A DNA stretch of 64,000 nucleotides from Myxococcales bacterium (GTDB lineage: Bacteria > Myxococcota_A > Polyangia > Polyangiales > Polyangiaceae): positions 186,001 to 250,000 of the forward strand of contig JADJCA010000031.1 of NCBI GenBank assembly GCA_016703425.1. The letters are read 5' to 3'. Positions 40,132 through 50,225 of the stretch are shown here, in pieces (positions within the stretch are counted from its first letter, which is position 1; every line of letters starts with the position of its first letter). The notes below the pieces were generated by a model. That model made no database searches and had not been told where the DNA came from. It was given only the letters and a program-made list of their open reading frames with translations. A program made the translations under genes and the position numbers.

Positions 40132-41760
40132 ATGCTCGACAGCCCCACGCCCCTGCCCTTGCCGCCCAACGAGCCTGTTCTTTCCTATGCGCCGGGGAGT
40201 CCCGAACGGGCGGCGCTCAAGGGTGCGCTTGCTCGCATCGGCGGAGAAGAGCTCGAGATCGGGCACGTCGTCGGCGGTCAAGTGCGCCACGACGGCGAGC
40301 GCTTCGACGTGCGCGCACCGCACGACCATCGCAAGGTGCTCGCGCGCGCGCGTCACGCGACGCCCGAACTCTGCCAGGAAGCCATCACCAACGCGCTCGC
40401 GGCCCAGCCGGCGTGGGCCGCGATGCCCTTCGACGAGCGCGCGCGGATCTTCCTGCGCGCCGCAGACCTGCTCGCAGGCCCTTACCGAGCCGAGCTCAAC
40501 GCCGCCACGATGCACGGTCAGAGCAAGACCGCCTACCAGGCTGAGATCGACTCGGCCTGCGAGCTCATCGATTTCTTGCGCTTCAACGTGCACTTTGCGT
40601 CGCGCCTCACGGAGCAACCGGTCTCGGCTCCGGGCATCCAGAACGCCCTCGAGCTAAGGCCACTTGAAGGCTTCGTCCTCGCCGTGACGCCATTCAACTT
40701 CACGGCCATCGCGGGCAACCTGCCCACGGCGCCCGCGATGCTTGGCAATGTCGTCTTGTGGAAGCCCGCCGAGGATCAGAGCTTGGCTGCGGCCTGCATT
40801 GTGCGCCTCCTTGAGGCCGCGGGCCTTCCGCCCGGTGTGATCAACGTCGTCTATGGCAATGGCGCCACGGTGGGGCGCGCGGCGCTCGAGAGCCGCGCTC
40901 TGGCGGGCGTCCACTTCACGGGCTCGACGGCCGTGTTCCAGCAGATCTGCCGGACCGTGGGCGAGCGCATCGCGAGCTACCGCACCTATCCGCGCGTCGT
41001 CGGTGAGACCGGCGGCAAGGATTTCGTCTTCGCGCACCCGTCCGCCGAGCTCGACGCGCTCGCCGTCGCCCTCGTTCGCGGTGCGTACGAGTACCAGGGG
41101 CAGAAGTGCTCCGCGGCCTCGCGCGCGTACGTCCCCCGCTCCCTGTGGCCGGCGCTCAAGGAGCGACTCATGGCGCTCATCGCATCGATCAAAATAGGGG
41201 ACGTCAACGACTTCCGCAATTTCATGGGCGCCGTCATCAACGAGCGCGCGTGGACTCGACTCGACGGCTGGCGCTCACGCCTCGCGAGCGACCCCAACGC
41301 CACCATCCTCGCGGCCGACGGTTGGAGCCGCGAGCACGGCTGGTTCTGCGGCCCCACCCTCGTGGAAGTCACCGATCCCAGGCACGCCGTGATGAACGAG
41401 GAGCTCTTCGGACCGCTGCTGTCGGTCTTCGTTTACGCCGACAAGGACGTCGACGCGGCGCTCACCCTCGTGGACACGACGAGCCCCTACGCGCTCACCG
41501 GTGCCCTCTTTGCGCGCGACCGCGCGTTCCTCAGCCGCGCGGCGCGCGCGCTCCGGCAGGCGGCCGGGAACCTCTACATCAACGACAAACCGACGGGCGC
41601 CGTCGTCGGCCAGCAACCCTTCGGCGGCGGCCGCGCGTCAGGCACCAACGACAAGGCTGGCAGCGCGTACAACTTGCTGCGCTGGGCCTCCCCTCGCGTC
41701 CTCAAGGAGACCTTCGTCCCCCCGACGTCGCTCGGTTACCCCTTCATGAACGAAGCGTGA
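40132..41760 (+). CDS. pruA: L-glutamate gamma-semialdehyde (1-pyrroline-5-carboxylate) dehydrogenase
   Basis: The 542-residue aldehyde dehydrogenase has the P5CDH-specific N-terminus (LPLPPNEPVLSYAPGSPERA) and YGNGATVGRAAL, the Glu of GETGGKDFVFAH, and the catalytic Cys in YQGQKCSAASRAYVP. FAITN-like NDKPTGAVVGQQPFGGG closes the NAD site. It oxidises glutamate semialdehyde to glutamate in proline catabolism. No proline dehydrogenase gene lies in the window, so the bifunctional PutA arrangement is absent. It is 27 nt downstream of the rhomboid gene, with GAGAGG before the start region. Confidence 0.92.
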   Translation: MLDSPTPLPLPPNEPVLSYAPGSPERAALKGALARIGGEELEIGHVVGGQVRHDGERFDVRAPHDHRKVLARARHATPELCQEAITNALAAQPAWAAMPFDERARIFLRAADLLAGPYRAELNAATMHGQSKTAYQAEIDSACELIDFLRFNVHFASRLTEQPVSAPGIQNALELRPLEGFVLAVTPFNFTAIAGNLPTAPAMLGNVVLWKPAEDQSLAAACIVRLLEAAGLPPGVINVVYGNGATVGRAALESRALAGVHFTGSTAVFQQICRTVGERIASYRTYPRVVGETGGKDFVFAHPSAELDALAVALVRGAYEYQGQKCSAASRAYVPRSLWPALKERLMALIASIKIGDVNDFRNFMGAVINERAWTRLDGWRSRLASDPNATILAADGWSREHGWFCGPTLVEVTDPRHAVMNEELFGPLLSVFVYADKDVDAALTLVDTTSPYALTGALFARDRAFLSRAARALRQAAGNLYINDKPTGAVVGQQPFGGGRASGTNDKAGSAYNLLRWASPRVLKETFVPPTSLGYPFMNEA

Positions 41761-41776
41761 TTGCCGCAGCGCGTCG

Positions 41777-42634
41777 TCACGCACCGCCGCGAGAGACGAG
41801 AATGCGGCGAGGGACGTTCTCCTTGCCCAGCCCGCGCACGACGGCGCTGACGGTGCCCCCGCGCGGGGCCCACCCCTGGACGATGACCTCTTGGTCGTTC
41901 GTCGACGCGACGCGAGCCACGGCGCCCACGGCCACGCCAACGTCAAAGGTGCGCACAGAGCCCTCGGCATCGGAGAACTGAACCAAGAGCGCGAGTCCAT
42001 CTCGCTCCGGCACGACGCACTCGAAGACGCGCGCATGGACCACGTCTTCGCGCTCGAGTTCGATGGTGTGGGCACCACGGATGCGGTGAAGGAAGAGCTC
42101 CGCGGGCTTCTTGCTCTTGGGAACGAGGCGCGACGTCCGCCCGTAGCGCACGCGCAGTGCGGCGTCTTTGACGAGACCACCGCCCGACGTCGCTGCGTAG
42201 CCGACCGTGATGCGGTTCGCGAGCGGTTCGTCGTCCTCCGAAAACGCGGGAACGACGACGATGTCGAGCCGACCCTTGCCCATGCACTCGATGCCGAGCA
42301 CGGCCTCGACGGGGGCCCCGAGCGCCCACACGCCCAAGACTTCATCGCCGGACGAGAGCGCGAGGACAACGCCCATGAGGCCGTCGTCGGAGGACCCGTC
42401 GAAGACCTCGTAGGCGCGCGCCTCGAAGCCCTCGGTGGTGGTGGTCCGAAACACGCTCATGAGGTCGTGAAGGACGCGGAATCGCTCGTCGCTCGGGAGG
42501 AGGGCGCCGAGCTCGACGGTCTCGCGTTCGGCGCGCGCAGCGCCGAACGCTGGCGCCGAGTCGGGGATGGTGTCGCGATGCGTGTCCCGAGGTGCCTCGC
42601 GTTCGACTCGGAGCGTGCTGAAGGTGCGCGTCAT
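41777..42634 (-). CDS. Hypothetical protein, beta-rich
   Basis: ATG 42634 (MTRTFSTLRVEREAPRD) gives 285 residues; the frame is open to 42757 but the extra part is Arg/Ala-rich and unlikely. No signal peptide. The C-terminal half is mostly beta strands with acidic residues (VFECVVPERDGLALLVQFSD, FDVGVAVGAVARVAS). No family is recognised. It ends 16 nt from the convergent pruA stop. Confidence 0.6.
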   Translation of the reverse strand: MTRTFSTLRVEREAPRDTHRDTIPDSAPAFGAARAERETVELGALLPSDERFRVLHDLMSVFRTTTTEGFEARAYEVFDGSSDDGLMGVVLALSSGDEVLGVWALGAPVEAVLGIECMGKGRLDIVVVPAFSEDDEPLANRITVGYAATSGGGLVKDAALRVRYGRTSRLVPKSKKPAELFLHRIRGAHTIELEREDVVHARVFECVVPERDGLALLVQFSDAEGSVRTFDVGVAVGAVARVASTNDQEVIVQGWAPRGGTVSAVVRGLGKENVPRRILVSRGGA

Positions 42635-42861
42635 GCCTGTCGCTGAAGCACGGCGCGTGCCCCTGCGCGCTCGGCCAGCGTGGTGGGTCGTCGCGACGAC
42701 AGCAGGCTGTCCAGCGGGCAATTCGCCGGAAATCACGGACGGATCACCGAAGGCCACGTGTCGCGCCCGTGTGACGCGCGACGGGAGACCGCCAGGCGCG
42801 ATCCGGCGTGTCTCGCGCGGGGAACGCGGCAGGGCCGTTCACGACGGAAAAAGCCGCCCGT

Positions 42862-45354
42862 TCAGCGCTCTACCTGCAGGACCTCGTCGAGCGGTGGCGG
42901 AGCCACCGATGCACCGCCAACGCGCGTCTGATTGTCGCGAAACACCGTGTCGAAAGACACAAGCACGCGGCCAAACTCGGGGACCGCCGGTAGCGTCGCG
43001 AGCTGCTCGAGAGTGCTTGCACTTCCCGTGACAATCCCGATGGCGTTGCCTTCGACGCGCGACCGGTCGACGGTGACGCCCGCACCGCCGAACGACAACG
43101 CAGCACGACGGTTCTCGAGCAGGTGCGCGCCGACAACACGAACCCGGGCGTGCGCATACGACACGATGCCGTCGCCGAACTCGCCCGCACCGTCGGGGAC
43201 GGTCCGCGAGACGCGCACGTGGTCGAGGTGTCCCTCCGTGTCGCCGCCCAAGAACACACCGACCTGGACAGCACCGTCAATGACCGTATCGCGCACCGAC
43301 GCCACCGCCCCGTTCTGGATGCCGATGCCGCGGCCGGCGCCGTTTTCCTTCGCCGGTCGTGTCCCGACGATGCTCGCTTCCGACAGGTCCAGCTTGCTGC
43401 CGGCCTGGGCGACGGAGGCTCCCGCTTCGCGGTTGGCCTCAAGCGTGATGCCCTTGGCGACGACCGAAGCCCCCTCTTGCACTTGCAAGCCTCTCCCAAA
43501 ACGCCCCGACGTCGGCTCCTCACCGGTCTCGCTGACGTAGACGTTGGAGAACGTGGCCGTCGTTCCCGCTCCCGAGGCGCCGACGCCGAAGGTCAGGCTT
43601 CGCCGCGTCGCGACACGCTCAGCGCGAAGCGTCGAGCCCAAGATGGCCATGATGCCGAAGCCGTAGGTCTTGTTTCGGTTGGCCAGCGTTCCGTCGATGG
43701 AGACGCCCTCGAGGCTCACCTCGGTGCCGGCTTCCGTCGCCAGGACCGCCGCCTCGGTCACGCGCTCGATGCTCCCGTTCTTGAAGGACACATGCGCCCC
43801 GTGCCAAGCGTCAACGCCCCGTCCCTCCGCGTTCGCGCGCGGCCGCAGGTCCACGATCGACAGGCCGTCGGTGTTGACGATGGTGCCGGCGTCCTGCGCC
43901 CGAAGGCCAACGCCCGACGCGGCGTAAACGGTCGAGTCGTTCACCGTGAGGCTCGTGCGATCGAGCGCCGCCAGTGCCGCCTGCTCGCCGGACGCGAGCC
44001 CTCCACCGATTTGGCGGACCGTCGAGCCGGTGAGCGAGACCTTGGCTTGCGTCTCCGCCCATAGTCCGGCCTGCGCGCAGGCCGCGATGGTCGTTCGGCT
44101 GACGTTCGTCGTTCCTTTGATGACCTGCACGCCGCGGCCAAAGGCTCGTTTCGGTGAGCCGGTCACGCGCTCGACGACGGCATCCTCGACGGAGCAGCTT
44201 CCGCCAAAACAGCCGATGCCGAGCTCGCCGGCGCCGCTCACCACTGTCGTTCGGGCGCGAAGCGTCGCGTCGCGCTGGATGATCGCGATGCCAAAGGCGC
44301 CGATGGCATCGGCTTCGGTTTCAAGGATGACCGTCCGCGTGATGTCGAGCGTGCCACCGGTGGCTGCCGAGAGGCCATAGCCGCTCGCGAGCGCGACCGT
44401 CGTGTCTTCGAGCGTCAACGTGGCTTTGCCGTTCACTTCGGCGCCGATGCCACTCGTGCCTAGCGACACGTTGCCTGCGTAGCCCTCGCGAACAAGCGAG
44501 CCGGAGACCCGGACGCTCGTCGCGGGCCCCGAGACAAGGAGCCCTCCGAGGACGTTCTTTTCGACGATGACATCGGCGACTTCGACGGTGGCGCCACCTT
44601 GAATCGCCAGCCCATACTTGTTCGACCGCAAGGTCACGCCCTCGACACGAACGCCGGAGACACCTTCCACGTTGATGCCGTTCTCAGGCTTCGGTGTGGT
44701 GCTCCCGTCGATGACCACGTCGGCGGCGCAGCGCCCCACGAGGCGCGTGCCGGGCCGGGTAATCGTCAGTCGTTCGGCGTAGTTCCCCTTGGCGATGGCA
44801 ATGACCTTCGCGCTCGCACTGGCGAGCGCATCGGTGATGGTGCGGAAGTGATTCGCGTCGACCGTCGCGAACGATGGGTCAACGAACGTGTCGGCGTCGG
44901 CGGGGGGCGCGGCGCTGCACGTGCCAACGGGCGCGCAAGAGGCGTCGCCTAGGCGCGCGCGCGTAGCCCCGAGGCACGCCGTCGCGGGGAGCGTCGCGAT
45001 GCACCCCACGCCGTCGGCGCGCGGCTCGAAACCCTTTGCGCAAGTCGTCTCGATGGGGACACACGCGGGCCTCCCCAGAAGCGCGCGACTCGCGCCGGTG
45101 CACGCCTCGGCCGGCAAGACCGGCACGCAGCCAGCTCCCTCGGGGCGGGACGAGAAGCCCGAGGGACACGAGGTCCAGCCGAGCGGTCTGCACTCGCCAC
45201 CGACGCAAGCGGGCACGCAATCTTGAGAGGCGCAAGGTGCGCCGCTCGGCGCGGAATCGACAGCCGAGGGCTCGCTGACGCACGCAGCCGCCGCGAACAC
45301 GAGCGCCAGCACGAGGCCCCCGCGAGGCCGGCGGAAGGCCCCCCGCGAGTTCAC
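42862..45354 (-). CDS. Right-handed parallel beta-helix lipoprotein with Cys-rich N-terminal repeats
   Basis: GTG 45354 overlaps the upstream stop (GTGA) and gives 830 residues. The lipobox is FAAAAC. Three Cys-rich repeats of the form CPSGFxxxPxGxGC follow, each with an ALLG/ARLG-type tail. From about residue 160 there are 20 or more short beta-helix coils (GINVEGVSGVRVEGVTLRSN, YGLAIQGGATVEVADVIVEK and similar), as in NosD/pectate-lyase-like passengers. This is a surface-anchored beta-solenoid; whether it binds or cleaves polysaccharide is unknown. It is translationally coupled to the next lipoprotein. Confidence 0.8.
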   Translation of the reverse strand: MNSRGAFRRPRGGLVLALVFAAAACVSEPSAVDSAPSGAPCASQDCVPACVGGECRPLGWTSCPSGFSSRPEGAGCVPVLPAEACTGASRALLGRPACVPIETTCAKGFEPRADGVGCIATLPATACLGATRARLGDASCAPVGTCSAAPPADADTFVDPSFATVDANHFRTITDALASASAKVIAIAKGNYAERLTITRPGTRLVGRCAADVVIDGSTTPKPENGINVEGVSGVRVEGVTLRSNKYGLAIQGGATVEVADVIVEKNVLGGLLVSGPATSVRVSGSLVREGYAGNVSLGTSGIGAEVNGKATLTLEDTTVALASGYGLSAATGGTLDITRTVILETEADAIGAFGIAIIQRDATLRARTTVVSGAGELGIGCFGGSCSVEDAVVERVTGSPKRAFGRGVQVIKGTTNVSRTTIAACAQAGLWAETQAKVSLTGSTVRQIGGGLASGEQAALAALDRTSLTVNDSTVYAASGVGLRAQDAGTIVNTDGLSIVDLRPRANAEGRGVDAWHGAHVSFKNGSIERVTEAAVLATEAGTEVSLEGVSIDGTLANRNKTYGFGIMAILGSTLRAERVATRRSLTFGVGASGAGTTATFSNVYVSETGEEPTSGRFGRGLQVQEGASVVAKGITLEANREAGASVAQAGSKLDLSEASIVGTRPAKENGAGRGIGIQNGAVASVRDTVIDGAVQVGVFLGGDTEGHLDHVRVSRTVPDGAGEFGDGIVSYAHARVRVVGAHLLENRRAALSFGGAGVTVDRSRVEGNAIGIVTGSASTLEQLATLPAVPEFGRVLVSFDTVFRDNQTRVGGASVAPPPLDEVLQVER

Positions 45355-46763
45355 TTGGGCGCCGGCGCCTTGGGCTCGTCGTCTTCCTTCTGCACGCATG
45401 ACGAGAGGTCGAAGAACAAGAAGGCGAGCGCCTTCTCCTCCGCCGTGAGCGAGGCACTGCACGACGCCGGGAAGGCATCATTGGGAAGACCGGGCGCGGC
45501 CTGCACATCGCCGGCGTAGAGATGCATGTCAGCGAAGGTGGCCTTGCCGCACTGCTGCTCCACGGGCTTCCCGACGGGAGCATTGACCGTGAGGTACTTG
45601 GTCGTCTCCATCGACGAGATGAAGGGGATGATCGTCTTTTTGCCGTACACCCAACGTTGCGCGGAGCTCGACACCACGGGCCCCACGTTCTCTCGAACCT
45701 CGTTGATGGGCATCTGCCCTTTGGTCGTGGAAGCACCGACGACGGTGAGCCAGTCGGAGAGCGCCGCGCCCTTCGGGAACGACGTGTCGACAAAGAAGGG
45801 CTTCTCGATCTTGTCGGTTTGGGGGTTCTGCGGTGACCCGAACCACTGCGCCGTGCCGCGCATCTCCGGCGGCCCGTTCTGGAACCAGACGTAGTGAAAG
45901 TGCGACGCGAAGACTCGGCCGCCGATCGACGCGTAGCCGTAGAGCGCGTCAAGGGCCTGCTGCGGCTTCGTCTCCAGGTGTTCGCCGCACTCGCAAGACA
46001 GCATCAGCATGTCGTAGGACTTGAGCTGGTTCGGATCGCTCCAAAACGGCTGCGCGTCCGCGGTGCCTCCCGGCGCAGGAGCGGGAAGCGGCGCGGCCCC
46101 GCCCTGCGGCTTCGATTCGCTCCCGCGAAACAGGTGGAGGCGTCCCTTCGAGTGATCCAGCGAGTATTCGCTGGCATCGAGGCCGAGCTTCGGCAAGAGG
46201 CACGCGAGCTGATCGCACCAGCCGGTCGTCACGGCGATCTTCGGGATGTGGCCTTCCGTCGAGTTCTTCGGGAGGCGCGTGGCCGTGACGGGCACCGGCG
46301 TGTCGGCGCAACGCTTCACCTCCGGCACGACGAGCTCGCGGCGCCATTTGCCGACTTGGACAACGAGCGGAACATCTTTGCCGACGGGTACGCCCTTCAG
46401 GAGAAACCGACCGTGCGTGTCGGTTAGCGCGGTGGTGATGGGCTCGCCCGACACGAAGCCGCATCGGTCGCAGGACGCTCCCTCGGGCACGGCGTCGAGG
46501 GGCTTGTTGGGCACGTAGACGATGGCGTTGTAGAGAGGCAGCGTGCCGTTCGGGGCGAAGACGGTGCCGCTCAGCGACGTCGTGCCGCTGCCGCAGTCGG
46601 CGACCTCGCAGGCGAGGCCCTGGCAAGGTTCGCCGCGCGCATTCTTGGCGAAGGGGCTCGTGTCCCCGCCTCCTTCGTCCGTGCCGCAGCCGGCGCCGAG
46701 GGCGAGGCCCGCCGCCACAAGTCCGCTCGCCGAAAGGACCGAGAACCGGAGAGACAGGGTCAT
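45351..46763 (-). CDS. Lipoprotein with carboxypeptidase-regulatory-like domain
   Basis: ATG 46763 (MTLSLRFSVLSASG) gives 470 residues with lipobox LGAGC. After a short linker there is a transthyretin-like/CarboxypepD_reg beta sandwich (LSGTVFAPNGTLPLYNAIVY, TDTHGRFLLKGVPVG). The remainder is an alpha/beta domain with LKSYDMLMLSCECGEH and GYASIGGRVFASHFHYVWF, resembling a glutamine-amidotransferase-like or ThuA-like fold around a Cys, though I cannot confirm this. Many Cys suggest secretion. Its gap to the FHA operon is 92 nt, so co-transcription is possible. Confidence 0.72.
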   Translation of the reverse strand: MTLSLRFSVLSASGLVAAGLALGAGCGTDEGGGDTSPFAKNARGEPCQGLACEVADCGSGTTSLSGTVFAPNGTLPLYNAIVYVPNKPLDAVPEGASCDRCGFVSGEPITTALTDTHGRFLLKGVPVGKDVPLVVQVGKWRRELVVPEVKRCADTPVPVTATRLPKNSTEGHIPKIAVTTGWCDQLACLLPKLGLDASEYSLDHSKGRLHLFRGSESKPQGGAAPLPAPAPGGTADAQPFWSDPNQLKSYDMLMLSCECGEHLETKPQQALDALYGYASIGGRVFASHFHYVWFQNGPPEMRGTAQWFGSPQNPQTDKIEKPFFVDTSFPKGAALSDWLTVVGASTTKGQMPINEVRENVGPVVSSSAQRWVYGKKTIIPFISSMETTKYLTVNAPVGKPVEQQCGKATFADMHLYAGDVQAAPGLPNDAFPASCSASLTAEEKALAFLFFDLSSCVQKEDDEPKAPAPK

Positions 46764-46855
46764 GGGTGGCCGGTTACCTAGCAAGGATTGGGATTTTAGC
46801 CGCTCGGAGACGGTGTCGTGCCGCGACGGAGACTCCCGCGGAACCTCCCGAAACC

Positions 46856-47236
46856 TCAAGGGCTTGGGGCCCCGTGGGCCGGCTGGTCCGGTACGAGGTT
46901 GCGCTTTCCATCGTGCGTCTCCCAGTGAAAGGTCACCCAGGCGAGCAGCGCGAGCGTGAGGAGCAACACGAGCTTGGCAAAGGGATCGGCTTCCGTCCGC
47001 TTGAGCAAGAGAGCGGCCGCACGGCGCTCGTCCGGCTCCCCCGTTTCCATGAGGGTCCTCGCGCCCTTCCGCAGCGACGCGTAGTCGCCGCGCTCGAAGA
47101 GGGCGAGCAGCGCATCAACCGCCGGCGTCGATGGATACGCTCGCGCGAAGGCGGGTCGCTCGGCGCGCACCGGCGCGGGCCCGTCGGCGGCGGGCGCGTC
47201 TCGTTGCGGCGGCGGCGTCGCGGGCTCCTCGTTCAC
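46856..47236 (-). CDS. Small C-tail-anchored membrane protein of the FHA operon
   Basis: GTG 47236 overlaps the ABC gene stop by 4 nt (GTGA). The 126-residue product has a Pro/Ala-rich N-terminus, a helical pair (AVDALLALFERGDYASLRKG, ERRAAALLLKRTEADPF), then one TM (KLVLLLTLALLAWVTF) and a short basic tail. The layout suggests a cytoplasmic adaptor anchored at its C-terminus. No family is recognised. Coupled translation with the transporter implies a shared complex. Confidence 0.75.
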   Translation of the reverse strand: MNEEPATPPPQRDAPAADGPAPVRAERPAFARAYPSTPAVDALLALFERGDYASLRKGARTLMETGEPDERRAAALLLKRTEADPFAKLVLLLTLALLAWVTFHWETHDGKRNLVPDQPAHGAPSP

Positions 47237-50195
47237 ACCGGATCTCGGCGCTTGAGGAAGACGAAGAGCAGCATCAACATGAACGTCGTCAGTCCGTAGA
47301 GGACCGCCAGCGGCAGCCACGTCAGTTGCCAATCGACGAAGCCCCAACCACCCGCCAATGTCTCACTCCCGATCTGCGCCGTCGCGCAGAAGAAGCGCCC
47401 GTCATGGACGTAGTCGGGCGCGCTCGTGAGGCCGGCTTTGCCCAAGTTGATGACCCACGCGGGATTGTTGGCGATGGCGGCCCGCTCCTCGCCGATGGCT
47501 CCCTGAAAGCCCCAGCGCGCCGGCATGAGCATCATGAGGGGCTTGAGGAGCGGATTGGTGGTCATGGGCACCATCAGGCCGCCGAGAACGACCTGCGGAA
47601 TCAGCGCGATGGGCGTGAGCGCCATGGCCGCTTCCGCCGACGCCACGATGCTCGACAAGAGGAGTCCCAGCGCCGTCGCGTTCATCGAGACGGCGATCAT
47701 CATCACGAGCTCGATGAGAAACGCGCTGATGCCGCCGTTGAAGCCGAGGGTAAAAAAGACGATGGCGAGGAGCATCGTGCACTGGATGACGCACACCAGC
47801 GAGAGCACGATGTACTTCGAGATGACGTAGTTGAAGAGCGACAGGTTGACCATGCGCTCGCGCACGTAGATGGCCCGCTCGGTAACGATCTCGCGCGCGG
47901 CGTTGCTCGTCCCGAACCAGACGCAGCTCACGACGACGAAGAACATCGCCGGCGCGTGGTCGGGCGTCGGCTTCATCTGCTTCAAGAAGTCGACGGAGTT
48001 GCCGACCTCGGCCGTGCGACTCGCGAGATCCTGCATGGCGCCGAGGCACCAGAACGGGATCGCCTGCTTTTGCCCGCCAAAAACGAACGCGAGCATGAGC
48101 CCTATGATGGGCGCCTGGAGGAACATGATGACGGCGCCGACGGTGTCGCGGATCTTCACCTTCCAGTAGCGCGACATGAGCAGAAACATCTGCCGTACGA
48201 GCGCGACGTCGGGTCGATGCGGCACGCCGCGGCGGGGGGCCTCGGTGCCGACGGCCCGCGGCCCCGAAAACATCGTCTGAAAGACGGGGTTCTGATTCTG
48301 AAAGAACTCGGCGCGCCACGCTCGTGCCGCGTCCATGCGGGCGCGGCCCCGCGCAACGTTTGGGTCGCTCCGCTTCATCTCCTCATGCACGCGCCGCTCA
48401 CGCACGTTGAGCATGTCGAACATGTCGCGCGGGTTGTCGATGTGCCGTTGGCCGTCGATGGTGCCGAAGAAGCGATACGCGGCGTTTCCCGTGGGACCGA
48501 AATACGTCGGGATGCCGCCGTAGCCCATGATGAAGGCCAGGTTGAACTTCTCGAACTCGTCCTTCGCCGGCTGGTGGATCGTCATGACGATCGTCTTGCC
48601 GGTCTTCTTGGTGAGGTCGTGGAGGAGCGTGATGAGCGCCGCCGTGTCGTCGGCGGCGAGGCCGCTTGTTGGCTCGTCAAGGAAGAGAATGACCGGATCG
48701 GTGACGAGCTCGAGGGCGATGTTGACGCGCTTTCGCTGACCGCCCGAGAGGACCTTCTTCTCGGGCTTGCCGATCTGGAGGTTCTGTACGGCCTCGAGGC
48801 CCAGCGACCGGAGCGTCTCCTCCACGAGCCGATCGATCTCGGCGTCCGAGTAGTCGGGCGGCAGGCGAAACTTCGCCGAGTACTTCACAGCCTCAAAGAC
48901 CGTGAGCTCGGGATGGACGATGTCGTCTTGCGGGACGTAGCCGATGGACCCGCGCAGCGCGTCGTAGATCGAGTAGAGGTCTTCGCCGTTGATGCGGACC
49001 TGCCCCGACGTCGGCGGCATGTAGCCGTTCAGCGTCATGAGGAGCGTCGTCTTGCCGGCGCCCGACGGCCCCATGAGCGCGATCATGTCGCCCGGCAACG
49101 CCTTGAACGACACGTGGTCGAGGAGCGTCTTCATGGCGCCCTTGTTGTCGCGGTCGGGCACCTCGAGGAAGAGGTCCCACGCCTCGATCTCGTAGAGCGG
49201 CTTGCCGGCCCACTGCGCTTGCTGGTCTTCGACGACGACGTTGACCTGTTGACCCGCGATGTGGATCAAGAGGGGCATCGGGCCGATGTAGACCTTCTCA
49301 CCATGCGAGACGGGCACCCGCTGGTTCGGCGGGATGCGCGCGCCGCGAACGAAGGTGCCGTTGGCGGAGCGAAGATCTTCGATGAAAAGGTCGTTGCCCT
49401 GCTTGACGATCTGCGCGTGGCGAGATGAGACCTGCGGGTGCGGGGACGACGATCTTGTTTTCGTCGGTGCGGCCGATGGTCACGACGTTTTGCGAGAGCG
49501 CCCTCCATCGACAGCTCGCCGATGATGGTGCGGTGCTTCTTCTGCGGCTGGGGCGGCGCCTGATCGGGCGCCGAGCCTGCGGGCCCGCGGGGAGCGCCGC
49601 CGGCGGCGCCGGGCATCGCGATGGGCGCCGACGCGCCCTGGGCCATGGCCTGCGCAAGCTGCACCAAGAGCGCGACGGGGACGGGCACCGGGCCGAACGC
49701 GATGACGCCGTTCGGATCGAAGGGCACCGGCGTGTTCTGCGGGATCGGCTGCGGGCCCACGTAGGTGCCGCTCGTTGAGCCATGGTCGACGACGGACATG
49801 CGGTCGAGCATCACCGTCGCGTGATGGCTGCTCACGGCCGAGTGGCCCACGACGAGGGAGGCGCGCTGCGCGTCGCGGCCGACGATGAGCTGTCCGCGCG
49901 GTGACGGCGCCGAGCCCATGGATAGAATCGCGAGGACGATGGCCCGATGCCCCATGGGCACGGGCACGCCCGCGAGCGCGAACTGCGTCCGAAAGTCGTA
50001 GGGCACCGGCTGGCCCGGCGATACGGGAGCGCCGTTGGCCGTCGAGGGCCCCACACCGGCGTCTACGAACGTGAGCTGACCCGCCTGTTTGACGAGGCGA
50101 GCGTGGAGCGGTGCGACACCGGGGCCGTGCAGCTGAACGTCGCAGTCGGGTGCGCTGCCGAGGGTGAGGGTCTCCTTGCCGAGTCCGGGGATCAC
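47233..50195 (-). CDS. Triple-FHA ABCG-type ABC transporter, frame broken twice
   Basis: From ATG 50195 two FHA-like domains are read (GRDAQRASLVVGHSAVSSHH marks the second). A third (TIGRTDENKIVV, HPQVSSRHAQIVKQGNDLFI, DLRSANGTFVRG) is split by two extra bases: one in CCC at 49501-49503 and one in GGGG at 49442-49445. Removing them gives exactly 987 codons. The ABC domain follows with Walker A GPSGAGKTTLL near residue 375, signature LSGGQRKRVNIALEL and FLDEPTSGL. The C-terminus has about six TM helices of the ABC2/ABCG type. Mycobacterial Rv1747 is a known FHA-FHA-ABC exporter controlled by Thr kinases. Phospho-regulated export is inferred. Confidence 0.88.
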
Positions 50196-50225
50196 GAGGG
50201 GGGCTTTCGGGGTCGAGGGGCGAGG

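Noticed and set aside
47131..49428. 765-residue plus-strand open frame opposite the ABC transporter
   Set aside because: Antisense of a gene with Walker A, signature and Walker B motifs; composition is charged and repetitive without domains.
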